Shown here piece by piece: positions 55,399 to 64,000 of a stretch of DNA of 64,000 bases (position 1 is its first letter; every line of letters starts with the position of its first letter). Both the position numbers and the translations under genes were made by a program. Below the pieces are notes generated by a model that was not told the DNA's origin, ran no database searches, and worked only from the letters and a program-made list of their open reading frames with translations. This DNA comes from an uncultured Hungatella sp. (GTDB taxonomy: Bacteria; Bacillota; Clostridia; Lachnospirales; Lachnospiraceae), in assembly GCA_947089145.1 (NCBI GenBank), contig CAMUJH010000003.1, forward strand, positions 1 through 64,000, read 5' to 3'.

Positions 55399-55497
55399 AA
55401 ACATAGTACCCCCATGCGCCCGGCGGGGGACGCACCACCATAAATAAAAGTGACCAGGAAAATAGCAGCCGCTTTTTGCGGCAGACAGGAGCAAGGT

Positions 55498-56952
55498 ATG
55501 AGAACAGTAAAGGAACAGGAGATCACTGCGTTGGCTCCCAACGCAACAGCAGTTGCCAATGGCAGGAAGATTTCCGCCGGCGGCGGTTTCGTAATGCGCC
55601 GGCGGTCCGAAGATGACACGTTTTACATGGGGGAATGCAAAGGCAGCGGAAAGAAAAATTATGTGGTGTCAGCAGACTATATCGATGAGGTTCAGCCGGT
55701 TTTTCGGTGCACCTGTCCCAGCCGTCAGTTTCCATGCAAACACAGTCTGGCGCTTCTCTTTGAGATTGCGGCGGGGAAAGAGTTTGAGGCTGGGGAGATT
55801 CCCCAGGATATTTTGGATAAGAGGCAGAAGAAGGCGGCCAGGGACGCAAAAAAGCAGGAGGGGACAGTAAACAGGCCTGCTTCCCCAAAAAGCCGGAATG
55901 CGTCAAAGGCAGCAAAGACCAAGAAAATAAAAAAGCAGCTGGAGGGGCTTGAACTTTTAAAACAGCTGACAGACAATCTTCTGGCAGGGGGCCTGGGGGC
56001 CATGGGAAGCGTGTCGCTAAAAACCTACCGGGATCTGGCCAGGCAGCTGGGAGACTACTATCTGCCGGGGCCTTTGATTTATCTGAACCGGCTGATTTTG
56101 GAAATGGAGGAATATCAGAAAGATCAGGATTCCGGACATTATCACAAGGCGGTGGAGATCCTTAAAAAATTGCGGGCCTTGGAGAAAAAGGCGGAGCAAT
56201 ATCTGAATGACAAACTGGAGCAGGATGCTCCGGAGGCGGATGACGATGAGCTTTATGAGGAGCTGGGAGGCATTTGGAAGCTGGAGCAGCTAAACGACCT
56301 GGGGCTTAAGAAAGAGAATGCCAGACTTTTGCAGCTGTCGTTTCAGGTAAGTTACGATCAGGCCAGAAAGGAGTATATTGATCTGGGGTTCTGGGCGGAC
56401 TTAGACAGCGGCGAAATCTGCCATACCTGTAATTACCGCCCGGTGAAGGCCCTTAAATACGTTAAGCAGGAGGATTCCTGTTTCGGGGTTGCCAAGATCC
56501 CGGTGCTGACTTACTATCCGGGAAAGGTGAACCGGAGGGTGAGATGGAACGGAGGCAGCCTGGAAGATGCGGGGACAGATGTTTACAGGGCTCTGATGGG
56601 AAAGGCTTACCCGGATCTTGTGTCAGCCGCCAAGGCAGTAAAGAATGAGATTAAGAATATCCTGTCAGAGGACTACTGCCCTGTAATGGTAGCTGTCCGC
56701 CGGATCGGAACCGTGAGGAGCGGGGAAAGGCAGGTATTTGCCGCAGCGGACAATGCGGACAATAAAGTGGTTCTTCGCAGCAGAAAAGAGTGGCAGGATA
56801 CGGTTTCCATGCTTCCCATGCTTCCGGATCACACGTTTTTGGAGGACAGCGTGGTTTTTGGACTTATGTACTATGATCCCAAAGACTGGAACATGTGCCT
56901 GCATCCCTTAAGCATTTTAAAAGAGCAGGGGATTTTAAGGCTTCTGTATTAA
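55498..56952 (+). CDS. SWIM zinc finger protein
   Basis: A 484-residue protein, first of a five-gene set. The SWIM finger has Cys71, Cys73, Cys80 and His82 in CTCPSRQFPCKH, a CxCx6CxH zinc site. A Lys-rich linker (about 110-145) leads to a long helical region with no recognised catalytic motif. SWIM domains bind nucleic acid or protein. I start it at ATG 55498, after CAGGAGC; an upstream in-frame start has no support. Homologues are usually found beside MoxR-type AAA, DUF5682 and VWA genes, as here. Function is unknown. Confidence 0.85.
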   Translation: MRTVKEQEITALAPNATAVANGRKISAGGGFVMRRRSEDDTFYMGECKGSGKKNYVVSADYIDEVQPVFRCTCPSRQFPCKHSLALLFEIAAGKEFEAGEIPQDILDKRQKKAARDAKKQEGTVNRPASPKSRNASKAAKTKKIKKQLEGLELLKQLTDNLLAGGLGAMGSVSLKTYRDLARQLGDYYLPGPLIYLNRLILEMEEYQKDQDSGHYHKAVEILKKLRALEKKAEQYLNDKLEQDAPEADDDELYEELGGIWKLEQLNDLGLKKENARLLQLSFQVSYDQARKEYIDLGFWADLDSGEICHTCNYRPVKALKYVKQEDSCFGVAKIPVLTYYPGKVNRRVRWNGGSLEDAGTDVYRALMGKAYPDLVSAAKAVKNEIKNILSEDYCPVMVAVRRIGTVRSGERQVFAAADNADNKVVLRSRKEWQDTVSMLPMLPDHTFLEDSVVFGLMYYDPKDWNMCLHPLSILKEQGILRLLY

Positions 56953-57021
56953 AAAATCATCTCACAAAATCAGGCACAGAGAGACTCCGGGAGTACATTT
57001 GCGGTGACAGGAGGGAGAATT

Positions 57022-58923
57022 GTGAATTTTAGCGCAATATATGAATTGAGAGACAGGCTGGAGGCAGCAGCCATAGCGGGGGTGAACCTTGTTGGGGAGG
57101 ATTTTCGGCTGAAAAGGGCCGTGGAGCAGATGAAGGCCCTTTCCCAGGCTTCTCCCGTGTTTGCAAAGATCTGTCAGATGGGGTGCCGGCTGACACAAGA
57201 GCACTGCCAGGACAGGGCAGGAGTGCTTTTGGACATGCTGGCCCTGGTAGACGCAGTGCTGTGCACTCAGGGAACTTTCTTGAAGGAAGGGCAGTGGGAA
57301 ACAGCCAGGGGTCCGGCATATGGGGAATGTGTGTGCACGAATTTTCCTTACAGCGCCATGGCTCCGCTTTTGGAAGCCTTTCAGGGGACAGGAAGCGGAC
57401 GGTACGGGGTGATTCGGGACGCCCACGACAGACAGCCGGAGCTGTTTCAGGACTACCGAATCAAAAGCCTTATGGTAAAGGCCCTGGGGGACAGCTATGG
57501 GGAGCTGGCGGATATGGTGGCGCAATGGCTGAAAAAGGAAGGGCCGCAGATAATCCCCCTTTTAAAACAGGGCTTTGATCCAAAGGGAAAACGGGACATG
57601 GCAAGGCGGCTTCAGGTTATTGAGGCTGTTGCAGGGGAAGAGGAAAATCAGTTTTATCTGGAAGTCCTGAAAACGGCAGGCAAGGAAGTGAAGGAGGCGG
57701 CAATTCATGCGCTGCGCTGGCATGCAGACAATGAGCAGCTTCTTCTTGACCTGGTAAAGTCAGAGAAAGGAAAGGCGAAAGATGAGGCGTACTTTTCACT
57801 GACCTGTATGGAGGGAGAGGGGGCTGCCGGGTATTGGAAAAAACAGATGGATAAAAACCCTGGGAAATGGGTGCTGTACCTGATGAATTCTCCTGCCATC
57901 TGGGCTTCGGACCTGATTGCGGATCATGTAAATAAGTGGCTGGATACGTATGAGGCGTCAGGGATTTTGTGGAAGGACCTGAAGCGGGAGGATCAGCTGG
58001 CGCTGCGGGCTCTGTGGAATGGGGCAGAGGGGAAGCATTCAGCGAAAATCTGTGGCTGCTATGAGCGGGTGTACCAGGTCATACCAAAGGAAGCGGCAGC
58101 GCGGCTTGAGAATTCTTTAAAGTGGAATATGCACCCTGCTTTATGCCAGGTGGCCGAAGAGATGTATCTGGCTCATGGAGACGAATTTTTGGCCAGCGTT
58201 TTCTGGACGGATCTGCTGACCAAGGAGCCAGACCAGGTATTTGAAAGGTTCAGCGGCTATGTGAAGCCGGAAGGCGCTTCGGGATTTATAAAACACATTG
58301 GGGGAAAGAAGCCTGATCCGTCGGGCATATTTCAAATTTTGTCCCATGTAAAATATAAGGAAGAGACGGGAAACTATGTGGTTTACAGAATGCCGGGCAG
58401 CGATGATTCCCAGACTGACATGGCGGCAGGCGTCCTGGAAAAAGGGCTGGATCTCAGATGGTATGAACTTCTGCTGAATGTGAAAAACACGTTTCCCATT
58501 CAGTGGAAGACAGCTTACTACCGTTACGGCGGCCACAGCAGCCAATATGATGCCATGCTGGAGGGGCTGCTGCGATGTGACGTGCAGTGGATACGGGACG
58601 CCTATGGGAAGTATTTCTATTGGAATGCCATGCACCGGGGCACTGAGGCCGCTGATATCCGGATTCTGAAAAAATGCGGATGGAGCGATTATAAGGGACT
58701 GCTGGCCCATGCAGGGAAACGGGATCGGACCCAGTTGGTTTATAAGGTGAAACAGATTCTGGAGGAACTGCCTTTGGGCAATGAGGAGATGGCAGAGGAA
58801 CTGAAGCTCCTTGTGGAAGGGATCGGAAAGAAGGCAGTTAACGGAGCAGGCGTTTTAGAAAGATGGGTGGATGAGCTGAAAAGCGGAACTCAGGCAGAGG
58901 AACTGAAGCAGTTTTATCGGTGA
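57022..58923 (+). CDS. Uncharacterised HEAT-repeat-like protein (DUF5691-like position)
   Basis: A 633-residue, mostly helical protein without signal peptide or TM segment. Parts such as AGKEVKEAAIHALRWHADNEQ and LLLDLVKSEKGKAKDEAYFSL (shown in pieces) look like HEAT repeats. I see no enzyme motif. The start is taken as GTG 57022 because AGGAGGG precedes it. The SWIM-AAA gene pair often encloses a DUF5691 protein, and this is probably a member, but I cannot confirm it. It may be a scaffold for the AAA ATPase. Confidence 0.65.
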   Translation: MNFSAIYELRDRLEAAAIAGVNLVGEDFRLKRAVEQMKALSQASPVFAKICQMGCRLTQEHCQDRAGVLLDMLALVDAVLCTQGTFLKEGQWETARGPAYGECVCTNFPYSAMAPLLEAFQGTGSGRYGVIRDAHDRQPELFQDYRIKSLMVKALGDSYGELADMVAQWLKKEGPQIIPLLKQGFDPKGKRDMARRLQVIEAVAGEEENQFYLEVLKTAGKEVKEAAIHALRWHADNEQLLLDLVKSEKGKAKDEAYFSLTCMEGEGAAGYWKKQMDKNPGKWVLYLMNSPAIWASDLIADHVNKWLDTYEASGILWKDLKREDQLALRALWNGAEGKHSAKICGCYERVYQVIPKEAAARLENSLKWNMHPALCQVAEEMYLAHGDEFLASVFWTDLLTKEPDQVFERFSGYVKPEGASGFIKHIGGKKPDPSGIFQILSHVKYKEETGNYVVYRMPGSDDSQTDMAAGVLEKGLDLRWYELLLNVKNTFPIQWKTAYYRYGGHSSQYDAMLEGLLRCDVQWIRDAYGKYFYWNAMHRGTEAADIRILKKCGWSDYKGLLAHAGKRDRTQLVYKVKQILEELPLGNEEMAEELKLLVEGIGKKAVNGAGVLERWVDELKSGTQAEELKQFYR

Positions 58924-59002
58924 CAGGGCCTGGCATACATATAAGGTTATAAGAGAATTCATGAATATAAGATTGGAAAGAGAAGGATAGGGGAAAGTCA
59001 AG

Positions 59003-60091
59003 ATGAGCCAAAAGAGCGTACAGAGGCTGCCTGCGGAGCAGCTGTTTCAGAGAGAACTGGATGTTTTGATTGCAAATGAGACGAACCCGGTGCCGGAGGG
59101 ATGGCGGATGTCGCCGAAATCCGTGCTCACCTATATCTGCGGGGGAAGATGCGGCGGCATGGAGATTACGCCGAAATACATCGGCAATAGGCGGTTGGTG
59201 GAGATTGCCATTGCCACTTTGGTAACTGACAGGGCGCTTCTGCTTATCGGTGAGCCGGGAACAGCAAAATCATGGCTGTCGGAGCATCTGACGGCAGCAG
59301 TTAACGGCAATTCCACAAAGGTGATTCAGGGAACTGCGGGAACTACGGAGGAGCAGATTAAGTATTCCTGGAATTACGCCATGCTTATTGCATCAGGGCC
59401 GTCAAAGGAAGCCATGATTCCCAGCCCGGTGTACCGGGCAATGGAAGAGGGCACCGTGGCAAGGGTGGAGGAGATCTCACGCTGCGCTTCAGAAGTTCAG
59501 GATGCGTTGATCTCCATTTTGTCGGAGAAACGGATCTCTGTGCCGGAGCTGGGTATCGAGGTTCCGGCACGGAAAGGATTTTCGGTGATTGCCACAGCAA
59601 ATACCCGGGATAAGGGCGTCAATGAGATGTCTGCGGCTTTGAAGAGACGCTTTAATATTGTAGTGCTTCCCGCTCCTGAAAGCCTGGAAGCGGAAATGGA
59701 GATTGTGAAGACCAGGATCACCCAGCTGGCCAAGGGCTTGGACTTAAATGCAAAGCTGCCTGAGAATGAAGTGGTGGAAAAGGTCTGTACCATTTTCCGG
59801 GAACTGCGCAGAGGGGCCACTTTGGACGGGAAACAGAAGCTGAAGACCACCTCAGGCGTTTTATCCACGGCGGAGGCCATTTCCCTTTTGGCGGGAAGCA
59901 TGGCCCTGGCAGGAAATTTCGGCAATGGGGTTATCTCAGACTATGATCTGGCGGCAGGGCTTCAGGGTGCTGTTGTGAAGGAAGACTCTAAAGATCAGAA
60001 GGTTTGGGAGGAGTATTTGGAGAACATTATGAAGAGACGGGGATCGAAATGGCTTTCCCTGTATGAAGAGTGCAAGGAGCTGAACCGCTGA
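59003..60091 (+). CDS. MoxR-type AAA+ ATPase
   Basis: A 362-residue AAA+ ATPase. Walker A is GEPGTAKS (83-90). The Walker B position reads VARVEEIS, so the usual Asp-Glu is Glu-Glu (156-157). Sensor 1 is VIATANTRDKG with Asn200, and the Arg finger region is ALKRRF (213-218). MoxR ATPases remodel or activate partner proteins together with VWA proteins, and a VWA gene lies two genes downstream. AGGGGAAAG precedes the ATG. The stop codon overlaps the DUF5682 start (TGATG). Confidence 0.9.
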   Translation: MSQKSVQRLPAEQLFQRELDVLIANETNPVPEGWRMSPKSVLTYICGGRCGGMEITPKYIGNRRLVEIAIATLVTDRALLLIGEPGTAKSWLSEHLTAAVNGNSTKVIQGTAGTTEEQIKYSWNYAMLIASGPSKEAMIPSPVYRAMEEGTVARVEEISRCASEVQDALISILSEKRISVPELGIEVPARKGFSVIATANTRDKGVNEMSAALKRRFNIVVLPAPESLEAEMEIVKTRITQLAKGLDLNAKLPENEVVEKVCTIFRELRRGATLDGKQKLKTTSGVLSTAEAISLLAGSMALAGNFGNGVISDYDLAAGLQGAVVKEDSKDQKVWEEYLENIMKRRGSKWLSLYEECKELNR

Positions 60092-62370
60092 TGGAAAAAC
60101 AGCCTTATGTATTTGGAATTCGGCATCTTTCTCCGGCTGGAGCCTGCTATGTCAGGGAATTCCTGGATAAGGTACAGCCGGATCTGGTGCTGATTGAGGG
60201 GCCGTCAGATTTTACGGATCTCATGGAGGAACTGACAGGGGAGCAGGTAAGGCTGCCGGCAGCAGTGATGGCATATACGAAGGAACTGCCTATCCGAACG
60301 ATTTTATATCCGTTTGCAGAGTATTCGCCGGAGTATCAGGCTCTTTTGTGGGCAAAGGAGCATGGACGCTTATTCAGGCTGTGCGATCTGCCGTCAGATG
60401 TGTTTTTGGGGCTGGCAGCCCAAAGAGAGAGGTGCCAGACTGAATCAAAAGGTGATGACAGCGGCCAGGAACCTTTTGATGTTTATGAGGCTTTAGATAA
60501 ACAGTGCGGTGACGGGGATCATGAAACCTTCTGGGAACGGACCATTGAGCAGTGCGCAGATGCCGCGGCATATCAAAGCGGGACCAGGGAATTTGGCCGC
60601 TGCCTTAGGGAAATATCCTTTGCCAAGGGGGAAGATGGCGCTGAAAACCTGGTGCGGGAGGCGTATATGCGCCGTAAGGTTCAGGAGGCCGTGAAGGAAG
60701 GCATTCCGGCCCATAGGATTGCGGTGATTACCGGGGCGTTTCATGTGGAAGGCATCCTTGGGGATGACCCGATAATAAGCGACAAGGAATTGGGAAACCT
60801 GCCCAGGCTGGAATCTATGAAAACGCTTATGCCATATTCCTATTACCGGCTTTCAGAGAGATCCGGTTACGGAGCGGGAAATCATGCGCCGGCTTACTAT
60901 GAATATCTGTGGCAGGGCCTGTGCAGGAAAGAGGCTGATTACGGGGCGCGCAGGTATTTAAGCGGACTGGGGGCCTATGAGCGTGCCCATGGAGGGATGG
61001 TATCTGCCGCAGAGGTTATGGAGGCAGCGCGCCTGGCCAGGGCATTGGCCCAGCTGGGCGGCAGCAGGATTCCTACCCTTCGGGATCTGCGGGATGCCGC
61101 GGTGACCTGCATGGGGCATGGGACGTTTTCAGAGATAGCCATGGCGGCGGCAGATACGGAGATAGGAACAAAAATAGGCAGCCTTCCTCAGGGAGTCAGC
61201 CAGACTTCCATCCAGTCGGACTTTTATCAGAAGCTGAAGGAACTGGGTCTGGAAAAATATAAGTCCTTAAAAGCCATGGAACTGGATTTAGATCTCAGGG
61301 AAAATTTGCGGGTGAAAAGCAGGAAGGCGGCTTTTTTGGATTTGGAGCGCTCCTTTTTCCTGCATCGGCTGCAGGTGCTGGATATTCCGTTTGCTGCTGT
61401 GCGGTCAGTAAGACAGGACAATGCTACCTGGGCGGAAAAATGGGTTCTCCAATGGATGCCTGAAGCGGAGATCCGGATTGTGGAAGCCGTGCTGAAGGGT
61501 GATACAGTAGAACAGGCAGCGGCCTTTGAGTTGAAGAAACGCATGGACGAAAGCCAGGGGATCAGCAGCCTGGCCTGCGTGGTGGAGGAGGCGTGCTGCT
61601 GCGGCATGCCCCTTGCGCTTCACTCCGCTCTTAAGGCGCTGCAGGCTTTGGCCGTGGACGCGGCTTCCATTGAGGAGATAGGAAATACGGCAGCCAGGCT
61701 GTCAGTGGTGATTCAGTACGGAGACATTCGGAAACTGGATCGGAAGCCTCTTATTCCTATTGTGTCTCAGCTGTTTTTACGGGCATGCCTGATTCTGCCG
61801 GGAGAATGCGCCTGCGATGATGAGGCGGCCGCAGTTATAGTTTCCGTTTTAGGGAAGCTTCACCAGGTAGGGGTGGCCCACGATTTTGTGGATAATGAGA
61901 GATTTTTGGATGTATTGGGTCAGATTGCGGCAAGAGATGATCTGAATACCCGGATTTCCGGTGCAGCCGCAGCAATTCTTCTGGAGCTGGGCCGCATAGA
62001 CAGTGAGGAGCTGGGCCGCCAGGTAGAACGGCGGCTGTCAAAAGGGATTCCGGCCCAGCTGGGGGCCGGGTGGTTCGCAGGGCTTTCTTCCCGCAATCAC
62101 TACGGGCTTATTGCCAGACTGTCGCTTTGGGAGAAATTAAGTGATTATCTGGACACTTTGGATGATGAGGAGTTTAAAAGGGCTCTTTTGTTTTTAAGGC
62201 GGGCATTTGCGGATTTTACTTCATCGGAAAAGGATCAGATCGCAGAAAATCTGGGAGAAATCTGGCAGGTAAACCCTCAGCAGGTCAGTGAGATGCTTAA
62301 TGATAATCTGTCCCATGAGGCCCAGGAATTTCTGGATGGCTTGGCGGATTTTGATTTTGGGGATATCTGA
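60091..62370 (+). CDS. DUF5682-like protein with TraB/Tiki-type GxxH motifs
   Basis: A 759-residue protein from ATG 60091, coupled to the ATPase gene. The N-terminal domain (about 1-230) has GIRH (9-12), Glu36 in LVLIEGPSD, and GAFH (215-218) in VITGAFHVEGIL. Two GxxH motifs and a conserved Glu are the mark of the TraB/Tiki/EreA/ChaN hydrolase group, so a metal-dependent hydrolase is possible. The remainder (about 300-759) is helical, with no known domain. The name comes from recall of the DUF5682 family; the fold is inferred. Confidence 0.75.
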   Translation: MEKQPYVFGIRHLSPAGACYVREFLDKVQPDLVLIEGPSDFTDLMEELTGEQVRLPAAVMAYTKELPIRTILYPFAEYSPEYQALLWAKEHGRLFRLCDLPSDVFLGLAAQRERCQTESKGDDSGQEPFDVYEALDKQCGDGDHETFWERTIEQCADAAAYQSGTREFGRCLREISFAKGEDGAENLVREAYMRRKVQEAVKEGIPAHRIAVITGAFHVEGILGDDPIISDKELGNLPRLESMKTLMPYSYYRLSERSGYGAGNHAPAYYEYLWQGLCRKEADYGARRYLSGLGAYERAHGGMVSAAEVMEAARLARALAQLGGSRIPTLRDLRDAAVTCMGHGTFSEIAMAAADTEIGTKIGSLPQGVSQTSIQSDFYQKLKELGLEKYKSLKAMELDLDLRENLRVKSRKAAFLDLERSFFLHRLQVLDIPFAAVRSVRQDNATWAEKWVLQWMPEAEIRIVEAVLKGDTVEQAAAFELKKRMDESQGISSLACVVEEACCCGMPLALHSALKALQALAVDAASIEEIGNTAARLSVVIQYGDIRKLDRKPLIPIVSQLFLRACLILPGECACDDEAAAVIVSVLGKLHQVGVAHDFVDNERFLDVLGQIAARDDLNTRISGAAAAILLELGRIDSEELGRQVERRLSKGIPAQLGAGWFAGLSSRNHYGLIARLSLWEKLSDYLDTLDDEEFKRALLFLRRAFADFTSSEKDQIAENLGEIWQVNPQQVSEMLNDNLSHEAQEFLDGLADFDFGDI

Positions 62371-62389
62371 TGGACGAAGGAGGACAGCT

Positions 62390-63568
62390 ATGGACATGAA
62401 AGAACGAATGAACAGGTGGCGTCTCATCCTGGGTCAGGAAAGCCAGAAGGATTTTGAGCAGATGAACAGCGGCCAGACTCTGGAGCTTTCTGCCGAGCAG
62501 TGGATGATGGATCAGGCTTTGGCTGCTATCTACAACACCCCTGCCAACGGCGGCTTTGGTTCAGGAGGGCAGGGGGCAGGGAAAGGCCCGTCAAATCCGC
62601 AGGTTACAAGATGGCTTGGGGATGTGCGGACGCTGTTTGACAAGGATCTGGTGAAGATCGTTCAGGCTGACGCTATGGAACGGTGCGGATTAAAGCAGCT
62701 GATCTTTGAGCCGGAACTATTGGAAAACCTGGAGCCGGACATGAACCTGGCGGCTACCATCCTGCTTTTAAAGGATCAGGTTCCAAAAAGAAGCAAGGAG
62801 AGCGTCCGGGAATTTATGAAGAAGATCGTGGAGGAGATTAACCGGCTGCTGGAAAGCGATATAAAGAGGGCAGTGACGGCTGCCGTGAACAGGCGGCAGC
62901 ATTCGCCGGTTCCCTCTGCGTCAGCGCTGGATTTTCAGACTACCATACGCAGAGGGATTAAGAACTACAGGCCGGAGTTAAAAAAGATCATTCCTGAGCA
63001 TTATTATTTTTTTGACCGAACCTCTGTTACGGCTGCCAACAAATACACCATTATTCTGGACGTGGATCAGAGCGGCTCCATGGGAGAGTCCGTGATTTAT
63101 TCCTCTATTATGAGCTGCATATTGGCCAGCATGGCAGCAGTGAAAACCAGGATCGTGGCTTTTGACACAGAGGTGGTGGATCTGACGGACAAGTGCCAGG
63201 ACCCGGTGGATCTGCTGTTTGGCTTTCAGCTGGGAGGCGGCACGGATATTAATAAGTCAGTGGCTTACTGCAGCCAGTTTATAGAGAATCCCAAGAAGAC
63301 GCTTCTTTTTTTGATAAGCGATCTGATGGAGGGAGGAAACCGGGGGGCACTATTAAGAAGGCTGTCGCAGCTTAAAGATGACGGGGTGACAGTAGTGTGT
63401 CTTTTGGCCATTGCTGATGGGGGAAAACCCTATTATGATGCTCAGATGTCCGCAAAGATTGCAGGTATGGGGATTCCGTGCTTTGCCTGCAGTCCTCAGA
63501 AACTGCCGGAACTTTTGGAAAGGTCTTTGAAGGGACAGGATCTTTTTGCAATGGCGGGGGAGAAGTGA
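62390..63568 (+). CDS. VWA domain protein with complete MIDAS
   Basis: A 392-residue cytoplasmic protein. The N-terminal helical region (about 1-205) has a Gly-rich patch at 54-66. The VWA domain (about 215-385) starts TIILDVDQSGSMGES with DxSxS at 226-230, then Thr285 in LGGGTD and Asp311 in LISD, so the metal-ion-dependent adhesion site is complete. VWA proteins of this kind work with MoxR ATPases. AAGGAGG at 62377-62383 supports ATG 62390. It is the last of five same-strand genes. Confidence 0.9.
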   Translation: MDMKERMNRWRLILGQESQKDFEQMNSGQTLELSAEQWMMDQALAAIYNTPANGGFGSGGQGAGKGPSNPQVTRWLGDVRTLFDKDLVKIVQADAMERCGLKQLIFEPELLENLEPDMNLAATILLLKDQVPKRSKESVREFMKKIVEEINRLLESDIKRAVTAAVNRRQHSPVPSASALDFQTTIRRGIKNYRPELKKIIPEHYYFFDRTSVTAANKYTIILDVDQSGSMGESVIYSSIMSCILASMAAVKTRIVAFDTEVVDLTDKCQDPVDLLFGFQLGGGTDINKSVAYCSQFIENPKKTLLFLISDLMEGGNRGALLRRLSQLKDDGVTVVCLLAIADGGKPYYDAQMSAKIAGMGIPCFACSPQKLPELLERSLKGQDLFAMAGEK

Positions 63569-63698
63569 CTGGAAGGCGCATTCCTTACATGAAGGCAGCA
63601 GGCTCACAGAGATGTTTTTTGACTGTGAAGTCTGCTGCAGGGGTTAAGTCAATCATTTTGTTGGAAACGCTCACATGCTCATATGAAAAGCAGACATG

Positions 63699-64000
63699 TC
63701 AGAGATGGCTTTCTTTAGCTTTTAAAAGTGCTGTAAGACGCTGGACTTCCTGCTCCAGGCTTTGGTTTTCTGTTTCTAATGCTTTGGCTTTGCTTTCCAA
63801 AACCTGTTTTTGGGTTTCCCAGCCTTTTGTCCTGCTTTCAAGATCCCTGGTGGTGTTTTCCAAGTCTTTGGTGGTGATTTCTAAGTCTTTGGTGGTGATT
63901 TCTAAGTCTCTGGTGGTGTTTTCCAAGTCTTTGGTGGTGTTTTCTAAGTCTTTGGTGGTGTTTTCCAAGTCTTTAGTGGTGGTTTCCAGATTACGAGTTG
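63699..64000 (-). CDS. Partial coiled-coil protein with tandem heptad repeats
   Basis: The reading frame is open to the window edge, so the start lies outside; only the C-terminal 99 or so residues are visible. At least seven 7-residue units of the form LE-x-TT-K/R-D are encoded by 21-bp DNA repeats (about 63838-63990), followed by ETENQSLEQEVQRLTALLKA, a continuous coiled coil. It ends with stop 63699-63701. The TTG at 63966-63968 is one repeat codon, not a reliable start. Function is unknown. It could be a surface, phage-tail or structural protein, or an expandable repeat. Confidence 0.6.
   Translation of the reverse strand, partial: TRNLETTTKDLENTTKDLENTTKDLENTTRDLEITTKDLEITTKDLENTTRDLESRTKGWETQKQVLESKAKALETENQSLEQEVQRLTALLKAKESHL

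Overview
The window looks like chromosomal DNA of an anaerobic, spore-forming Firmicute of the Lachnospiraceae / Clostridium cluster XIVa type. The evidence is the sporulation genes (spoIIGA-sigE and a Spo0E-like gene), a Phe T-box leader, strong AGGAGG ribosome sites, several TTG/GTG starts, PTS and CUT1 sugar transporters without a local ATPase, and the eno-secG-rnr-smpB-ssrA order. I see no prophage, IS transposase or CRISPR array.

Layout. 1-4029: T-box-controlled pheST, with an extra inverted-repeat block between the T-box terminator and pheS. 4030-4425: strongly folded non-coding DNA. 4426-5427 (minus): an orphan NMT1-type lipoprotein. 5822-12301: a peptide ABC importer (two permeases, two ATPases, one lipoprotein). 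12558-16112: an amino-sugar PTS module (EIIA, NanE epimerase, EIICB, RpiR/MurR regulator), probably for N-acetylmannosamine. 16291-19581: a Cof-type phosphatase, a YerC/TrpR-like repressor, a DUF1836 regulator and ychF. 19893-20048: a 51-codon Spo0E-like gene behind a promoter with Spo0A-box sequences.

20245-33924 is the division and cell wall (dcw) cluster: mraZ with its repeat operator, rsmH, ftsL, two class B PBPs, a 60-bp tandem palindromic repeat, mraY, murD, ftsW, murA, divIB and ftsZ. It lacks murC, murE, murF, murG and ftsA. It runs into spoIIGA-sigE (34175-35771), whose promoter has an unusually long -35/-10 spacer, as in Bacillus spoIIG. Then come a beta-CASP nuclease-like protein, an LprI-like membrane protein, and a MerR regulator beside a lipoprotein flavin reductase that has a textbook 19-bp-spacer MerR promoter. 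41887-46651 is eno, secG, rnr, smpB and tmRNA.

46872-55297 is an alpha-galactoside locus: two AraC regulators on the minus strand facing a CUT1 binding protein, two permeases, YesL and a GH36 alpha-galactosidase. 55498-63568 is the most intriguing block. It is a five-gene, same-strand set: SWIM zinc finger protein, HEAT-like protein, MoxR-type AAA ATPase, DUF5682-like protein with two GxxH motifs, and a VWA protein with a complete MIDAS. I know no established function for this set. The window ends in a partial minus-strand gene made of 21-bp repeats that encode a coiled coil.
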